A stretch of 64,000 nt of DNA from NCBI GenBank assembly GCA_947363565.1, contig CANAPP010000001.1, positions 1 through 64,000 on the forward strand. The letters run 5' to 3'. A model generated the notes under the pieces. It was given only the letters and a program-made list of their open reading frames with translations, was not told where the DNA came from and did not search any database. The position numbers were made by a program, and so were the translations under genes. Below, piece by piece: positions 32,367 to 43,549 of the stretch. Each line of letters starts with the position of its first letter. Positions within the stretch are counted from its first letter, which is position 1. The stretch is from an uncultured Lachnospiraceae bacterium. Lineage in GTDB: Bacteria; Bacillota; Clostridia; Lachnospirales; Lachnospiraceae.

Positions 32367-32993
32367 GTGCTTTTTTTGAAATCATTTCCCCAACCTCTCA
32401 CCGCTGCTGAGGAAAGTTATTACATGCAAAAATATACGGAGGGTGACTTAGAGGCAAAGCACGTTCTTATCGAAAGAAATCTGCGCCTTGTGGCTCATAT
32501 CGTGAAAAAATACCAGACGCTTGAGGAGGATAACGAGGATCTTTTGTCTGTGGGGACAATCGGGCTTATCAAGGCAGTTGTCACCTTTAATCCGGATAAG
32601 AGCGTAAGGCTTGGGACTTACGCGGCAAGGTGTATCGAAAATGAGATCCTGATGCATTTTCGGGCAAAAAAGAAATCCTCCAGGGAGATTTCCCTGTATG
32701 AGCCGATCGGGACGGACAGGGAGGGCAATGAGATACAGTTGTTTGATATTATCGAGACAGATGAGGATGATGCGCACAGAAAGGCAGAGCTCAAGGACGA
32801 TATCCGGATGCTCTACCAGAAGGTAGAGTCGGAACTGTCGTCAAGGGAGCGTCTGGTGTTGAAGATGCGGTATGGCCTGTATAATGAGGAAGAGTATACA
32901 CAGCGGGAGATCGCAAAGCAGCTAGGCATCTCCCGGTCTTACGTTTCGCGGATTGAAAAGAGCGCGATCGAGAAGCTGCGGGTATATTTTTAG
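32367..32993 (+). CDS. sigK: Sporulation sigma factor SigK
   Basis: SigK directs late mother-cell transcription during sporulation. The protein matches SigK along its length: FPQPLTAAEE at the start, region 2 with RNLRLVAHIVKKY and GTIGLIKAV, YAARCIENEILMHFR, then SLYEPIGTDREGNEI, and region 4 with YTQREIAKQLGISRSYVSRIEK. The reading frame is whole, so no skin-type element interrupts it. The start is uncertain: GTG at 32367 has AAGGA 9 bases upstream, TTG at 32376 has AGAGG, and an ATG at 32310 has no ribosome site. With the GTG start the product is 208 residues and lacks the long hydrophobic pro-sequence of B. subtilis SigK. A hairpin follows. Confidence 0.9.
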   Translation: MLFLKSFPQPLTAAEESYYMQKYTEGDLEAKHVLIERNLRLVAHIVKKYQTLEEDNEDLLSVGTIGLIKAVVTFNPDKSVRLGTYAARCIENEILMHFRAKKKSSREISLYEPIGTDREGNEIQLFDIIETDEDDAHRKAELKDDIRMLYQKVESELSSRERLVLKMRYGLYNEEEYTQREIAKQLGISRSYVSRIEKSAIEKLRVYF

Positions 32994-33000
32994 GATTCGG

Positions 33001-33023
33001 GAAAAGGGGTTAAGCCCCTTTTC
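33001..33023 (+). terminator. Terminator-like hairpin after sigK
   Basis: GAAAAGGGG (33001-33009) and CCCCTTTTC (33015-33023) form a perfect 9-bp stem with a 5-base loop, starting eight bases after the sigK stop codon. The following sequence is only moderately T-rich. Confidence 0.65.
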
Positions 33024-33061
33024 GGTTTCCGGGATATTTTTTCGGATTTGCCAAAATATAG

Positions 33062-33090
33062 TTGACATCCGGACATATTTCGGCTAGAAT
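33062..33090 (+). promoter_or_regulatory. Sigma-A promoter for comM-dprA-topA
   Basis: TTGACA (33062-33067) and TAGAAT (33085-33090) are 17 bases apart. The 5' leader then holds a small perfect dyad, AGGGGAAG-T-CTTCCCCT (33110-33126), about 80 bases before the comM start. Confidence 0.7.
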
Positions 33091-33205
33091 TATCTCACAT
33101 TTTCGGAAGAGGGGAAGTCTTCCCCTGTCATTTTCCGGTAATTTTCATCGGCCGTTTCGGTCGCAATCACAAGTTGACGATACAGATCAGGAAAGGAGCA
33201 TACAG

Positions 33206-34741
33206 ATGTCATTTAGTACAATTATGTCTGCGGCCATTGAAGGGCTGCATGTGGAGCCTGTCCATGTGGAGACAGATATCAGCAGCGGGCTTCCCGTATT
33301 TCATATGGTAGGGTATCTTTCGTCTGAGGTAAAGGAGGCTTCAGAGCGGGTGAGGACTGCGGTGCACAATTCAGGTATCCAGATCCCGGCAAAAAAGATT
33401 ATCATCAATCTGGCGCCGGCGACGGTCAGGAAGAGGGGAGCGTCCTTTGACCTTCCCATAGCCCTGTCGCTGCTTTCGGCTCTCGGGGAGCTTGAGGCAA
33501 AGAAGCTAAAACGCACGCTGGTGATCGGGGAACTTAGCTTAGACGGACGGATACGGGAGGTTAAGGGCGTGCTTCCCATGGTCATGGAGGCGAAGCGGAT
33601 GGGGTGCGTCCGCTGCCTGCTGCCTAAGGGGAATGCGCCGGAGGGCGCCCTGGCGGAAGGTATAGAGATCATCGGGACAGAGAGTTTGAGGCAGGCGGTG
33701 GATTATCTTAAGGGAGAGGCGGATATCCTGCCGGAGGAGGGCGGTGTGTGGGAAAGATACGATACTCCTTTGCCCGGCATGGTTGATTTTTCCGACATCC
33801 AGGGGCAGGAATCAGTTAAACGCGCGGTAGAGGTGGCCGTTTGCGGCGGGCATAATCTTTTGCTCATTGGCCCTCCGGGCAGCGGAAAATCGATGATCGC
33901 CCGTCGGATCCCGACGATCCTTCCGCCGCCGTCCCATGACGAGAGCCTGGAGATCACGAAGATATACAGTGTGCTCGGGCTGGTGGATAAGGATCGTCCG
34001 CTTATGTCCGGGAGGCCTTTTCGCAGCGTCCACCACACGGTCACGAAGGCTGCGTTGATCGGCGGCGGCCTTATTCCTGCTCCGGGGGAGATAAGCCTGG
34101 CTCACGGCGGCGTATTGTTCCTGGACGAGCTTACGGAGTTCAGAAAATCTGTGCTTGAGGTCTTAAGGCAGCCGTTGGAGGAGAGAAAGATACATATCAA
34201 CCGGGCACACGGCAATTATGTGTTCCCGTCTAATTTTATTCTTGCTGCCGCGATGAATCCGTGTCCCTGCGGCAATTATCCCGATTTTTCCAAATGCAAC
34301 TGCACACCCTGGCAGATCAGGCAGTATCTTGACCGGATCAGCCAGCCGTTTTTAGACCGGATCGATATCTGCGTGGAGGCGCCGAAGCTTCAGTATGAGG
34401 AGATCAGGGAGAGCGTCCCTAAGGAAACATCGGCAGTCATACGGAGACGTGTGGAGGCAGTGCGCAGTATCCAGCAGAAGCGGTATGAAGGACAGGATAT
34501 TTTGAATAATGCCATGCTGGGCGTCCGGCAGATCGATGAATTCTGCCGGCTGGGTAAGGAAGAGGAGTTTCTGATGAAGCAGGCATTTACGTCTCTTAAC
34601 CTGACGGCCAGAACCTATCACAAGATTTTGAAGGTGGCAAGGACGATCGCCGATATGGACGGCGGCGGGCAGATCAGGCTACCTCATCTTAAGGAGGCTA
34701 TCGGATACCGGACAGTGGATAAGAAATATTGGGGGAGGTAG
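33206..34741 (+). CDS. comM: ComM/YifB-type AAA+ ATPase (Mg-chelatase-like)
   Basis: The 511-residue protein has the N-terminal ChlI/Lon-like domain (GLPVFHMVGYLSSEV, RKRGASFDLPIAL), then an AAA+ domain with Walker A GPPGSGKSM near residue 220, Walker B VLFLDELTEF near residue 300, and AAMNPCPCG, and the C-terminal Mg-chelatase helical region. In Haemophilus and Vibrio ComM is a branch-migration helicase that helps integrate transforming DNA. Here it is 6 bases before dprA, which also acts in transformation, so the pair suggests a DNA-uptake or recombination role, although competence is seldom shown in this group. AAAGGAG 7 bases upstream fixes the start; a longer frame from 33062 would include the promoter. 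Confidence 0.9.
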   Translation: MSFSTIMSAAIEGLHVEPVHVETDISSGLPVFHMVGYLSSEVKEASERVRTAVHNSGIQIPAKKIIINLAPATVRKRGASFDLPIALSLLSALGELEAKKLKRTLVIGELSLDGRIREVKGVLPMVMEAKRMGCVRCLLPKGNAPEGALAEGIEIIGTESLRQAVDYLKGEADILPEEGGVWERYDTPLPGMVDFSDIQGQESVKRAVEVAVCGGHNLLLIGPPGSGKSMIARRIPTILPPPSHDESLEITKIYSVLGLVDKDRPLMSGRPFRSVHHTVTKAALIGGGLIPAPGEISLAHGGVLFLDELTEFRKSVLEVLRQPLEERKIHINRAHGNYVFPSNFILAAAMNPCPCGNYPDFSKCNCTPWQIRQYLDRISQPFLDRIDICVEAPKLQYEEIRESVPKETSAVIRRRVEAVRSIQQKRYEGQDILNNAMLGVRQIDEFCRLGKEEEFLMKQAFTSLNLTARTYHKILKVARTIADMDGGGQIRLPHLKEAIGYRTVDKKYWGR

Positions 34742-34747
34742 CTGCAT

Positions 34748-35824
34748 ATGATGTATGAATACTGGCTGGCATCCATTTACGGGGTGTCCGCGGCGAAAAA
34801 ACGGCTCCTCAGGGAGAGGCTTAAGACAGCGGAAGCGGTATATAATATAGAAGAAAAGGAGCTTTGCTCCCTGGGATTTTTAAAGGAGAAGGAGATACAG
34901 GTCATACTGGAAGCCGGAAAAAGAGAAGTTAAGGGTGCGTATGAGAGGATGGCAGAACAGGGAATAGCGTTTGTCCCGTATTTTTCGGCGGAGTACCCGA
35001 AGAAGCTTAAGGACATTCCAGGCCCGCCCTACGCGCTTTATGTAAAAGGAAAGCTTCCTGAGGAGAGTGTGCCCTGCGTGGCCATCGTGGGGGCAAGAAG
35101 ATGCACCCCTTACGGGGAGGAGATGGCTTTGCGGTACGGGGAGAGGCTGTCGCGTGCAGGCGTACAGGTGATCAGCGGCATGGCGAGGGGAATCGACGGC
35201 GCAGGGCAGAGAGGGGCGCTTAACGGCGGCGGGAAGACCTTCGGCGTGTTAGGGTGCGGCGTGGATATCTGCTACCCGAGGGAAAATTTCGGACTGTACA
35301 TGGATATGATGAAGGAGGGAGGGGCGATTTCCGAGCAGTTGCCGGGTGCAAAGCCGCTGCCAGGGTATTTTCCTGCGCGGAACCGGATCATCAGCGGGCT
35401 GTCGGATGCGGTGCTGGTGATGGAGGCGAAGGAGCGCAGCGGTTCGCTGATCACTGCGGATATGGCATTAGAGCAGGGAAGGGATGTGTATGCGCTTCCT
35501 GGCTCGGCTACAAGCCCTTTAAGTACAGGCTGTCACCGGCTGATCCAGCAGGGGGCAGGGATACTGATTTCACCGGAGGATTTGTTAGACGAAATGAATA
35601 TCCGGGTCAAAGGAGACTTGCAAATAATCAGCAAAAATGAAAAAATGCTTGAAACTACAGAAAATTTAGTGTATAGTTGTCTCGGTTTCATTCCGAAAGG
35701 TGTGGACGGTCTGATAAAGGAAACAGGGCTTTCGGCCAGGGAAGTCCTCGAACAGCTAGTAACTCTGGAATTACAGGGGGTGGCGAAGGAGATTTCTAAA
35801 AATAATTATATCAGAATACTATAG
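34748..35824 (+). CDS. dprA: DNA processing protein DprA
   Basis: DprA binds incoming single-stranded DNA and loads RecA. The 358-residue product has an N-terminal helix-hairpin-helix/SAM-like region (about 1-70), the Rossmann-like core with VAIVGARRCTPYGEEMA near residue 108, GMARGIDGAGQRGAL near 138, FPARNRIISGLSDAVLVMEA near 208 and GSLITADMALEQGRDVYALPG near 230, and a winged-helix tail. GGAGGT lies 8 bases before the ATG. It sits between comM and topA, a conserved gene order. Confidence 0.93.
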   Translation: MMYEYWLASIYGVSAAKKRLLRERLKTAEAVYNIEEKELCSLGFLKEKEIQVILEAGKREVKGAYERMAEQGIAFVPYFSAEYPKKLKDIPGPPYALYVKGKLPEESVPCVAIVGARRCTPYGEEMALRYGERLSRAGVQVISGMARGIDGAGQRGALNGGGKTFGVLGCGVDICYPRENFGLYMDMMKEGGAISEQLPGAKPLPGYFPARNRIISGLSDAVLVMEAKERSGSLITADMALEQGRDVYALPGSATSPLSTGCHRLIQQGAGILISPEDLLDEMNIRVKGDLQIISKNEKMLETTENLVYSCLGFIPKGVDGLIKETGLSAREVLEQLVTLELQGVAKEISKNNYIRIL

Positions 35825-35848
35825 ATTCGTAGTGGAGGAAGTAAGTTT

Positions 35849-37939
35849 ATGGCTAGATATCTTGTGATTGTAGAGTCGCCTGCCAAGGTTAAGACGATTA
35901 AAAAATTTCTTGGAAGCAATTATGTCGTGACTGCATCCAACGGACATGTAAGGGATCTGCCGAAGAGCCAGTTGGGCATTGATGTGGAGCACGATTACGA
36001 ACCGAAATATATTACGATTCGCGGGAAAGGAGAGATTCTTGCGAATCTCCGCAAGGAAGTTAAGAAAGCGGATAAGATCTATCTCGCAACCGACCCGGAT
36101 CGGGAGGGGGAAGCGATTTCGTGGCATCTGTCCAAGTCGCTGAAGCTGGACGGTAAAAAGACTTACCGCATCAGCTTTAATGAGATTACGAAAAATGCGG
36201 TAAAGGCTTCGCTGAAGAATGCGAGAGAGATTGATATGGATCTGGTTGACGCGCAGCAGACCAGACGTATCCTGGACAGGGTTGTGGGATACCGGATAAG
36301 CCCGCTTCTGTGGGCGAAGGTAAAGCGGGGCTTAAGTGCGGGACGTGTCCAGTCCGTTGCCTTAAGGATCATCGCGGACCGGGAGGAAGAGATCAACATG
36401 TTCATCCCGGAGGAATACTGGACTCTGGATGCATGCCTTAAGGTGAAGGGCGAGCGCAAAGCTTTGACGGTGAGGTTTTACGGGACGGAGGATAAGAAGA
36501 TGACGATCCGTTCCAGGGAAGAGTTAGAGCAGATTACCGCGCAGATCGACGGCGAAAAGTTTGCCGTCGAGGAAGTAAAAAAGGGAGAGCGGACGAAGAA
36601 GGCTCCGGTTCCGTTTACCACCAGCACCATGCAGCAGGAAGCATCCAAGGGGCTTAACTTTGCTACGGCAAAGACGATGCGGATCGCCCAGCAGCTCTAT
36701 GAAGGGATAGATATCAAAGGCAACGGGACAGTAGGACTTATCACTTACCTGCGTACGGATTCCACCAGGGTGTCCGAGGAGGCGGACAGGAGTGTGGGGG
36801 AGTATATCAAAGCGCAGTACGGCCCGCAGTTCGTGGCAGATGCAAGGATTAAGGAGACGGACGCAAAGAAGATCCAGGATGCCCATGAGGCTATCCGCCC
36901 GACAGATGTGACGAGGACGCCGGCAGCAGTAAAGGAATCGCTGACAAGGGATCAGTTCCGGCTTTATCAACTGATCTGGAAGCGTTTCGTGGCCAGCCGG
37001 ATGCAGCCGGCGAAGTATGAGACAACCTCGGTAAAGATCAGCGCGGGAAAGTACCGGTTTACGGTGGCGGCCTCAAAGCTTTCTTTTGAGGGCTTCCGCA
37101 CGGTGTATGTAGAAGCCGGCGAAGGGAAGGAAGAGAGCAATGTGCTGTTAAAAGGGCTTGATAAAGATTCTGAGCTTACGAAGGAAAGCTTTGACAGCAA
37201 ACAACATTTTACCCAGCCGCCTGCCCATTATACGGAGGCGACCCTTGTGAAGACGTTAGAAGAACTTGGAATCGGGCGTCCGAGTACCTATGCCCCGACA
37301 ATCTCTACGATCATCAACCGCCGGTATGTGGCGAAGGAAAATAAGAATCTTTATCTGACAGAGATCGGAGAGGTTGTCAACAATATGATGAAGCAGTCTT
37401 TCCCGACGATCGTGGACGTGAATTTTACGGCAAATATGGAAAGTCTCCTGGACGGAGTTGCGGAGGGAAAGGTCAAGTGGAAGACGATCATCGAGAACTT
37501 CTATCCGGATATTGAGGATGCTGTAGAGCGGGCGGAAAAAGAGCTTGATTCCGTGAAGATTGAAGATGAGGTAACGGATGTCATCTGCGAGCAGTGCGGG
37601 CGCAACATGGTGATCAAGTACGGACCCCACGGGAAATTCCTGGCCTGCCCTGGCTTTCCGGATTGCCGGAACACAAAGCCGTACCTTGAAAAGACGGGTG
37701 TGAAGTGTCCGGTGTGCGGCAAGGACGTTGTGCTGAGGAAGACGAAAAAGGGGCGCAGATATTACGGGTGTGAGGATAACCCGGAGTGTAGCTTCATGTC
37801 CTGGCAGAAGCCGTCCGATAAGAAATGCCCGCGCTGCGGTAGTTATATGGTAGAGAAAGGGAATAAGCTTTGCTGCGGCAACGACCAGTGCGGATATGTG
37901 GAGAATAAGCCGGATGACAGCAAGAGAGAAGCAGACTAG
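35849..37939 (+). CDS. topA: DNA topoisomerase I
   Basis: This type IA topoisomerase relaxes negative supercoils. It has 696 residues: a Toprim domain (VIVESPAKVKTIKKFLG; TDPDREGEAISWH near residue 76), the catalytic tyrosine in GLITYLRTDSTRVS near residue 298, the HEAIRPTD motif near residue 346, the GIGRPSTYAPTI segment near 475, and C-terminal zinc ribbons (about 578-690) with CEQCGRNM, CPVCGKD, and CPRCGSY plus paired later cysteines. The start has GGAGG about 8 bases upstream. It follows dprA by 24 bases and precedes codY, an order kept in many Firmicutes. Confidence 0.97.
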   Translation: MARYLVIVESPAKVKTIKKFLGSNYVVTASNGHVRDLPKSQLGIDVEHDYEPKYITIRGKGEILANLRKEVKKADKIYLATDPDREGEAISWHLSKSLKLDGKKTYRISFNEITKNAVKASLKNAREIDMDLVDAQQTRRILDRVVGYRISPLLWAKVKRGLSAGRVQSVALRIIADREEEINMFIPEEYWTLDACLKVKGERKALTVRFYGTEDKKMTIRSREELEQITAQIDGEKFAVEEVKKGERTKKAPVPFTTSTMQQEASKGLNFATAKTMRIAQQLYEGIDIKGNGTVGLITYLRTDSTRVSEEADRSVGEYIKAQYGPQFVADARIKETDAKKIQDAHEAIRPTDVTRTPAAVKESLTRDQFRLYQLIWKRFVASRMQPAKYETTSVKISAGKYRFTVAASKLSFEGFRTVYVEAGEGKEESNVLLKGLDKDSELTKESFDSKQHFTQPPAHYTEATLVKTLEELGIGRPSTYAPTISTIINRRYVAKENKNLYLTEIGEVVNNMMKQSFPTIVDVNFTANMESLLDGVAEGKVKWKTIIENFYPDIEDAVERAEKELDSVKIEDEVTDVICEQCGRNMVIKYGPHGKFLACPGFPDCRNTKPYLEKTGVKCPVCGKDVVLRKTKKGRRYYGCEDNPECSFMSWQKPSDKKCPRCGSYMVEKGNKLCCGNDQCGYVENKPDDSKREAD

Positions 37940-37985
37940 AAAATACGGAAAAAACGAAAAAGGATAAAAAATTGTGTAAAATTTA

Positions 37986-38014
37986 TTGAATATTCGGAAA
38001 TTGTATGATAATAT
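37986..38014 (+). promoter_or_regulatory. Predicted codY promoter with CodY-box-like operator
   Basis: TTGAAT (37986-37991) and TAATAT (38009-38014) lie 17 bases apart. Between them, 37989-38003 reads AATATTCGGAAATTG, which matches the published CodY box AATTTTCWGAAAATT at 11 of 15 positions. It is placed to block polymerase, so self-repression by CodY is a fair hypothesis. Confidence 0.45.
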
Positions 38015-38039
38015 TACGCTAAAGAACGGAGGAAAACGT

Positions 38040-38816
38040 ATGAGTGTACAATTATTAGATAAAACAAGGAAAATTAATAAATTGCTTCACAACAATAATT
38101 CGAGTAAAGTTATTTTCAATGATATCTGTGACGTGCTGACGGATATCCTGGACTCTAATGTGCTGGTAGTCAGCAAGAAGGGAAAGGTTCTCGGCAGAAG
38201 CAAATGTGAGGGCGTGCCGTATATCGAGGAGCTGATCGAGAAGGAAGTGGGAAAGCATATCGATTACCATCTGAACGAGCGCTTTCTTCTGATCCTTTCG
38301 ACAAAGGAGAATGTCAATCTGGAGACGCTTGGGTTCTCGGCGGAGATCGTCAGGCATTATCAGGCGCTCATCAGCCCTATCGATATCGCGGGAGAGCGTC
38401 TTGGGACGCTGTTCATCTATAAGAAAGATGCGCTGTATGAGATTGACGATATCATCCTGAGCGAGTATGGGACGACAGTAGTCGGCCTTGAGATGCTGCG
38501 CTCGGTCAACGAAGAGAGCGCGGAGGAGACAAGAAAAGAGCATATCGTGCAGTCGGCCATCAGCACCCTTTCCTTCTCTGAGCTGGAGGCGATCATCCAC
38601 ATTTTTGAAGAGCTTGAAGGAACCGAGGGGATCCTTGTGGCCAGCAAGGTGGCGGACAGAGTAGGCATTACCCGCTCGGTGATCGTCAATGCCCTTAGAA
38701 AGTTCGAGAGCGCGGGAGTGATCGAGTCCCGCTCTTCCGGCATGAAGGGAACCTATATCAAGGTAGTGAATGATTATGTGTTCACTGAGCTTGAGAGGCT
38801 TAAGGCCGAGCGGTAA
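38040..38816 (+). CDS. codY: GTP-sensing global regulator CodY
   Basis: CodY represses amino-acid uptake, biosynthesis and stationary-phase genes when GTP and branched-chain amino acids are plentiful. The 258-residue product has the N-terminal GAF ligand domain (SVQLLDKTRKINKLLH; about 1-155) and a winged-helix tail with ASKVADRVGITRSVIVNALRK near residue 205 and the ESRSSGMKGTYIKV wing. The start at 38040 has GGAGG 7 bases upstream and agrees with the family N-terminus. It has its own predicted promoter after topA. A small uncharacterised gene follows. Confidence 0.96.
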   Translation: MSVQLLDKTRKINKLLHNNNSSKVIFNDICDVLTDILDSNVLVVSKKGKVLGRSKCEGVPYIEELIEKEVGKHIDYHLNERFLLILSTKENVNLETLGFSAEIVRHYQALISPIDIAGERLGTLFIYKKDALYEIDDIILSEYGTTVVGLEMLRSVNEESAEETRKEHIVQSAISTLSFSELEAIIHIFEELEGTEGILVASKVADRVGITRSVIVNALRKFESAGVIESRSSGMKGTYIKVVNDYVFTELERLKAER

Positions 38817-38840
38817 ATTTAAAGAAGGGTAGTAGTTATT

Positions 38841-39143
38841 ATGTATGAGAAATGTCCTGCCAGCCTTAGGATGAAGCGGGTGATTCTGCAGAATGGCTAT
38901 TTTGACGAGACGACTTATAATTGTGAGATCATTACGTATAATCCGAAGGAAGAATGCATATATTTATTAACGGGCAAGTACGAGCTTCCGCTTTTCTCGC
39001 TGGACGGGGTGTATGCGTGTATTCTGGAGACAGAAGAGGAATTAAAATGCGAGGGCGTCATCAGGGAGAGATATTTTAACCGGCTTGGAAATGTGGTGGT
39101 ATTCTATGTGCGGAATGGATTTTATAAAAATCCTGTAAACTAA
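38841..39143 (+). CDS. Small uncharacterised protein between codY and groES
   Basis: A 100-residue frame starts MYEKCPASLRMKRVIL, 24 bases after codY, with an AAGAAGGG ribosome site. It contains YNPKEECIYLLTG, a phrase that recalls short beta-strand proteins (PilZ-like or related), followed by LFSLDGVYACIL and a strand-rich end, and has no signal peptide or membrane helix. I do not recognise a named family. Codon use is like its neighbours and the distance from codY suggests co-transcription. A strong inverted repeat after it doubles as part of the groESL control region. Confidence 0.7.
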   Translation: MYEKCPASLRMKRVILQNGYFDETTYNCEIITYNPKEECIYLLTGKYELPLFSLDGVYACILETEEELKCEGVIRERYFNRLGNVVVFYVRNGFYKNPVN

Positions 39144-39155
39144 ATATAAAGTGTG

Positions 39156-39184
39156 TTGACAAAACAGAAAGAGAGTGCTATTTT
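39156..39184 (+). promoter_or_regulatory. groES: Predicted groESL promoter
   Basis: TTGACA (39156-39161) followed after 17 bases by TATTTT (39179-39184). The expected transcript starts near 39191, just upstream of the CIRCE operator. Confidence 0.6.
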
Positions 39185-39215
39185 ATATCTAGAGCTTTTA
39201 GCACTCTCTTTTTAT
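39168..39215 (+). terminator. Terminator-like inverted repeat overlapping CIRCE
   Basis: AAAGAGAGTGCTA (39168-39180) pairs perfectly with TAGCACTCTCTTT (39199-39211) around an 18-base loop and runs into a T-rich tract. Only transcripts arriving from codY would contain both arms, since the groESL transcript should begin inside the loop. Confidence 0.55.
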
Positions 39216-39224
39216 GAGTGCTAA
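39198..39224 (+). promoter_or_regulatory. CIRCE operator (HrcA binding site)
   Basis: TTAGCACTC (39198-39206), nine bases, then GAGTGCTAA (39216-39224) is an exact CIRCE element, the target of the heat-shock repressor HrcA. It lies 31 bases before groES. hrcA itself is not in the window. Confidence 0.97.
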
Positions 39225-39254
39225 CAAATAAAGAAGTTTTAAGGAGGAATACAC

Positions 39255-39539
39255 ATGAAATTAACACCGCTTGGCGACAGAGTCGTTTTAAAACAATTAG
39301 TTGCAGAAGAGACAACAAAGTCAGGAATCGTGATTCCGGGACAGTCAAAAGAGAAACCGCAGCAGGCAGAAGTCGTTGCCGTAGGACCTGGCGGGACCGT
39401 TGACGGGAAAGAAGTTACCATGAACGTGTCCGCAGGACAGAAGGTCATCTATTCCAAATATGCCGGAACGACGGTAGAGCTTGACGACGAGGAATTCATT
39501 ATCGTAAAGCAGGACGACATCCTTGCGATTGTGGAGTAA
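39255..39539 (+). CDS. groES: Co-chaperonin GroES
   Basis: GroES caps the GroEL chamber. The 94-residue protein begins MKLTPLGDRVVLKQL, has the mobile-loop region ETTKSGIVIPG near residue 16-28 and the conserved VVAVGPGG and ILAIVE ending. AAGGAGG lies 8 bases before the ATG. It is followed after 75 bases by groEL and controlled by CIRCE. Confidence 0.97.
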   Translation: MKLTPLGDRVVLKQLVAEETTKSGIVIPGQSKEKPQQAEVVAVGPGGTVDGKEVTMNVSAGQKVIYSKYAGTTVELDDEEFIIVKQDDILAIVE

Positions 39540-39571
39540 CGGATAACAGGGCCAATCATAGAACAATTTTA

Positions 39572-41240
<1,669 letters not shown>

Positions 41241-41262
41241 AAAGAAAATAAATGAATTTTTT

Positions 41263-41294
41263 GGGAACTCTTTGCCAGAGAGTTCCCATTTTCG
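41263..41294 (+). terminator. Rho-independent terminator after groEL
   Basis: GGGAACTCT (41263-41271) pairs with AGAGTTCCC (41279-41287) around a 7-base loop, followed by ATTTTCGT. It ends the groESL operon. Confidence 0.85.
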
Positions 41295-41376
41295 TATAAA
41301 ATATGTTACAATGTCCTTGAGGATAAAAAGCAGTGCGCATTTTCGTGTGCGGCAAAGAACAATGGAGGATATAAAA

Positions 41377-41868
41377 ATGAGCGATTTTTATACAGAACAG
41401 TTGATTAAGAAGCAGTCGGATATGAAAGACCTGGTGATCAAAGCAGTGTTGGTGGCGGTAGCTATCGTGTCTGTGCTCACTGTATTTATTTTCCCGATGG
41501 GGCTTTTGTTCCCGATCATTGTCATCGCGCTTGTCTGGTTTCTGATCTCCAGGCTCAATGTGGAGTACGAATACCTGTACGTGAACGGGGACCTGGATAT
41601 TGATAAGATCATGAATAAATCCAAGAGAAAGCGTATCTTTTCCACCAATGTGAAGGAGATGGAGCTTCTTGCGCCGGTAAATTCCCCTAAGCTTGCACAG
41701 TTTCAGAATGCGAAGGTGATAAACTTAAGCTCCGGCAGTGCGGATGCGAGGCTTTATGCCATGGTCGTGGCCAATAACGGGCAGACGGCGAAGCTGATCT
41801 TCGAGCCGAATGACACGATCATCGAAGGGCTTTTTCTGCTGGCTCCCCGGAAGGTTGTGCGCCAGTGA
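41377..41868 (+). CDS. Small membrane protein, DUF6106-like
   Basis: The 163-residue protein starts MSDFYTEQLIKKQ, has two adjacent membrane helices at about 18-55 (VIKAVLVAVAIVSVLTVF and LLFPIIVIALVWFLI), and then a soluble domain with VEYEYLYVNGDLDIDKIM, KRKRIFSTNVKEMELLAP and a closing APRKV. This make-up fits the uncharacterised DUF6106 family of Lachnospiraceae, which I recall only in outline. GGAGG lies 8 bases before the chosen ATG at 41377; a longer frame from 41272 would begin inside the terminator hairpin. An extended -10 (TGTTACAAT, 41304-41312) may serve it. No function can be given. Confidence 0.72.
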   Translation: MSDFYTEQLIKKQSDMKDLVIKAVLVAVAIVSVLTVFIFPMGLLFPIIVIALVWFLISRLNVEYEYLYVNGDLDIDKIMNKSKRKRIFSTNVKEMELLAPVNSPKLAQFQNAKVINLSSGSADARLYAMVVANNGQTAKLIFEPNDTIIEGLFLLAPRKVVRQ

Positions 41869-41921
41869 TCAGCATCCGGCAAAAAAACATGCAAAAATGG
41901 CACGAAAAATGTAAGAATATG

Positions 41922-41951
41922 TTGACAAACGTAAAGCAGATTCGTTATTAT
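41922..41951 (+). promoter_or_regulatory. guaB: Predicted sigma-A promoter for guaB
   Basis: TTGACA (41922-41927) and TATTAT (41946-41951) are 18 bases apart, about 58 bases before the guaB start. The leader is too short for a purine riboswitch and shows no such fold. Confidence 0.65.
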
Positions 41952-41973
41952 AGCATTTAATAATTATTAGTAA

Positions 41974-43464
<1,491 letters not shown>

Positions 43465-43488
43465 GAGACAGATTGGAAAAAGACGGTT

Positions 43489-43524
43489 CGGCTCTGTTAT
43501 GCGGTAGGAGAGTATACAGAGCCG
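43489..43524 (+). other. Hairpin in guaB-galM gap
   Basis: CGGCTCTGT (43489-43497) pairs perfectly with ACAGAGCCG (43516-43524) around an 18-base loop. There is no T-tract, so it may be a weak terminator or an mRNA-stabilising stem rather than a strong stop. Confidence 0.5.
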
Positions 43525-43549
43525 GTGATTCAAGAAAGGAAATGAGGAT

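Noticed and set aside
33098..33112. Second CodY box before comM
   Set aside because: It matches the consensus at only about 10 of 15 positions and lies downstream of the promoter; such matches are expected by chance in AT-rich gaps.
33062..33205. N-terminal extension of ComM
   Set aside because: The extension would translate the promoter and leader; the conserved start MSFSTIMSAAIEG has an ideal ribosome site.
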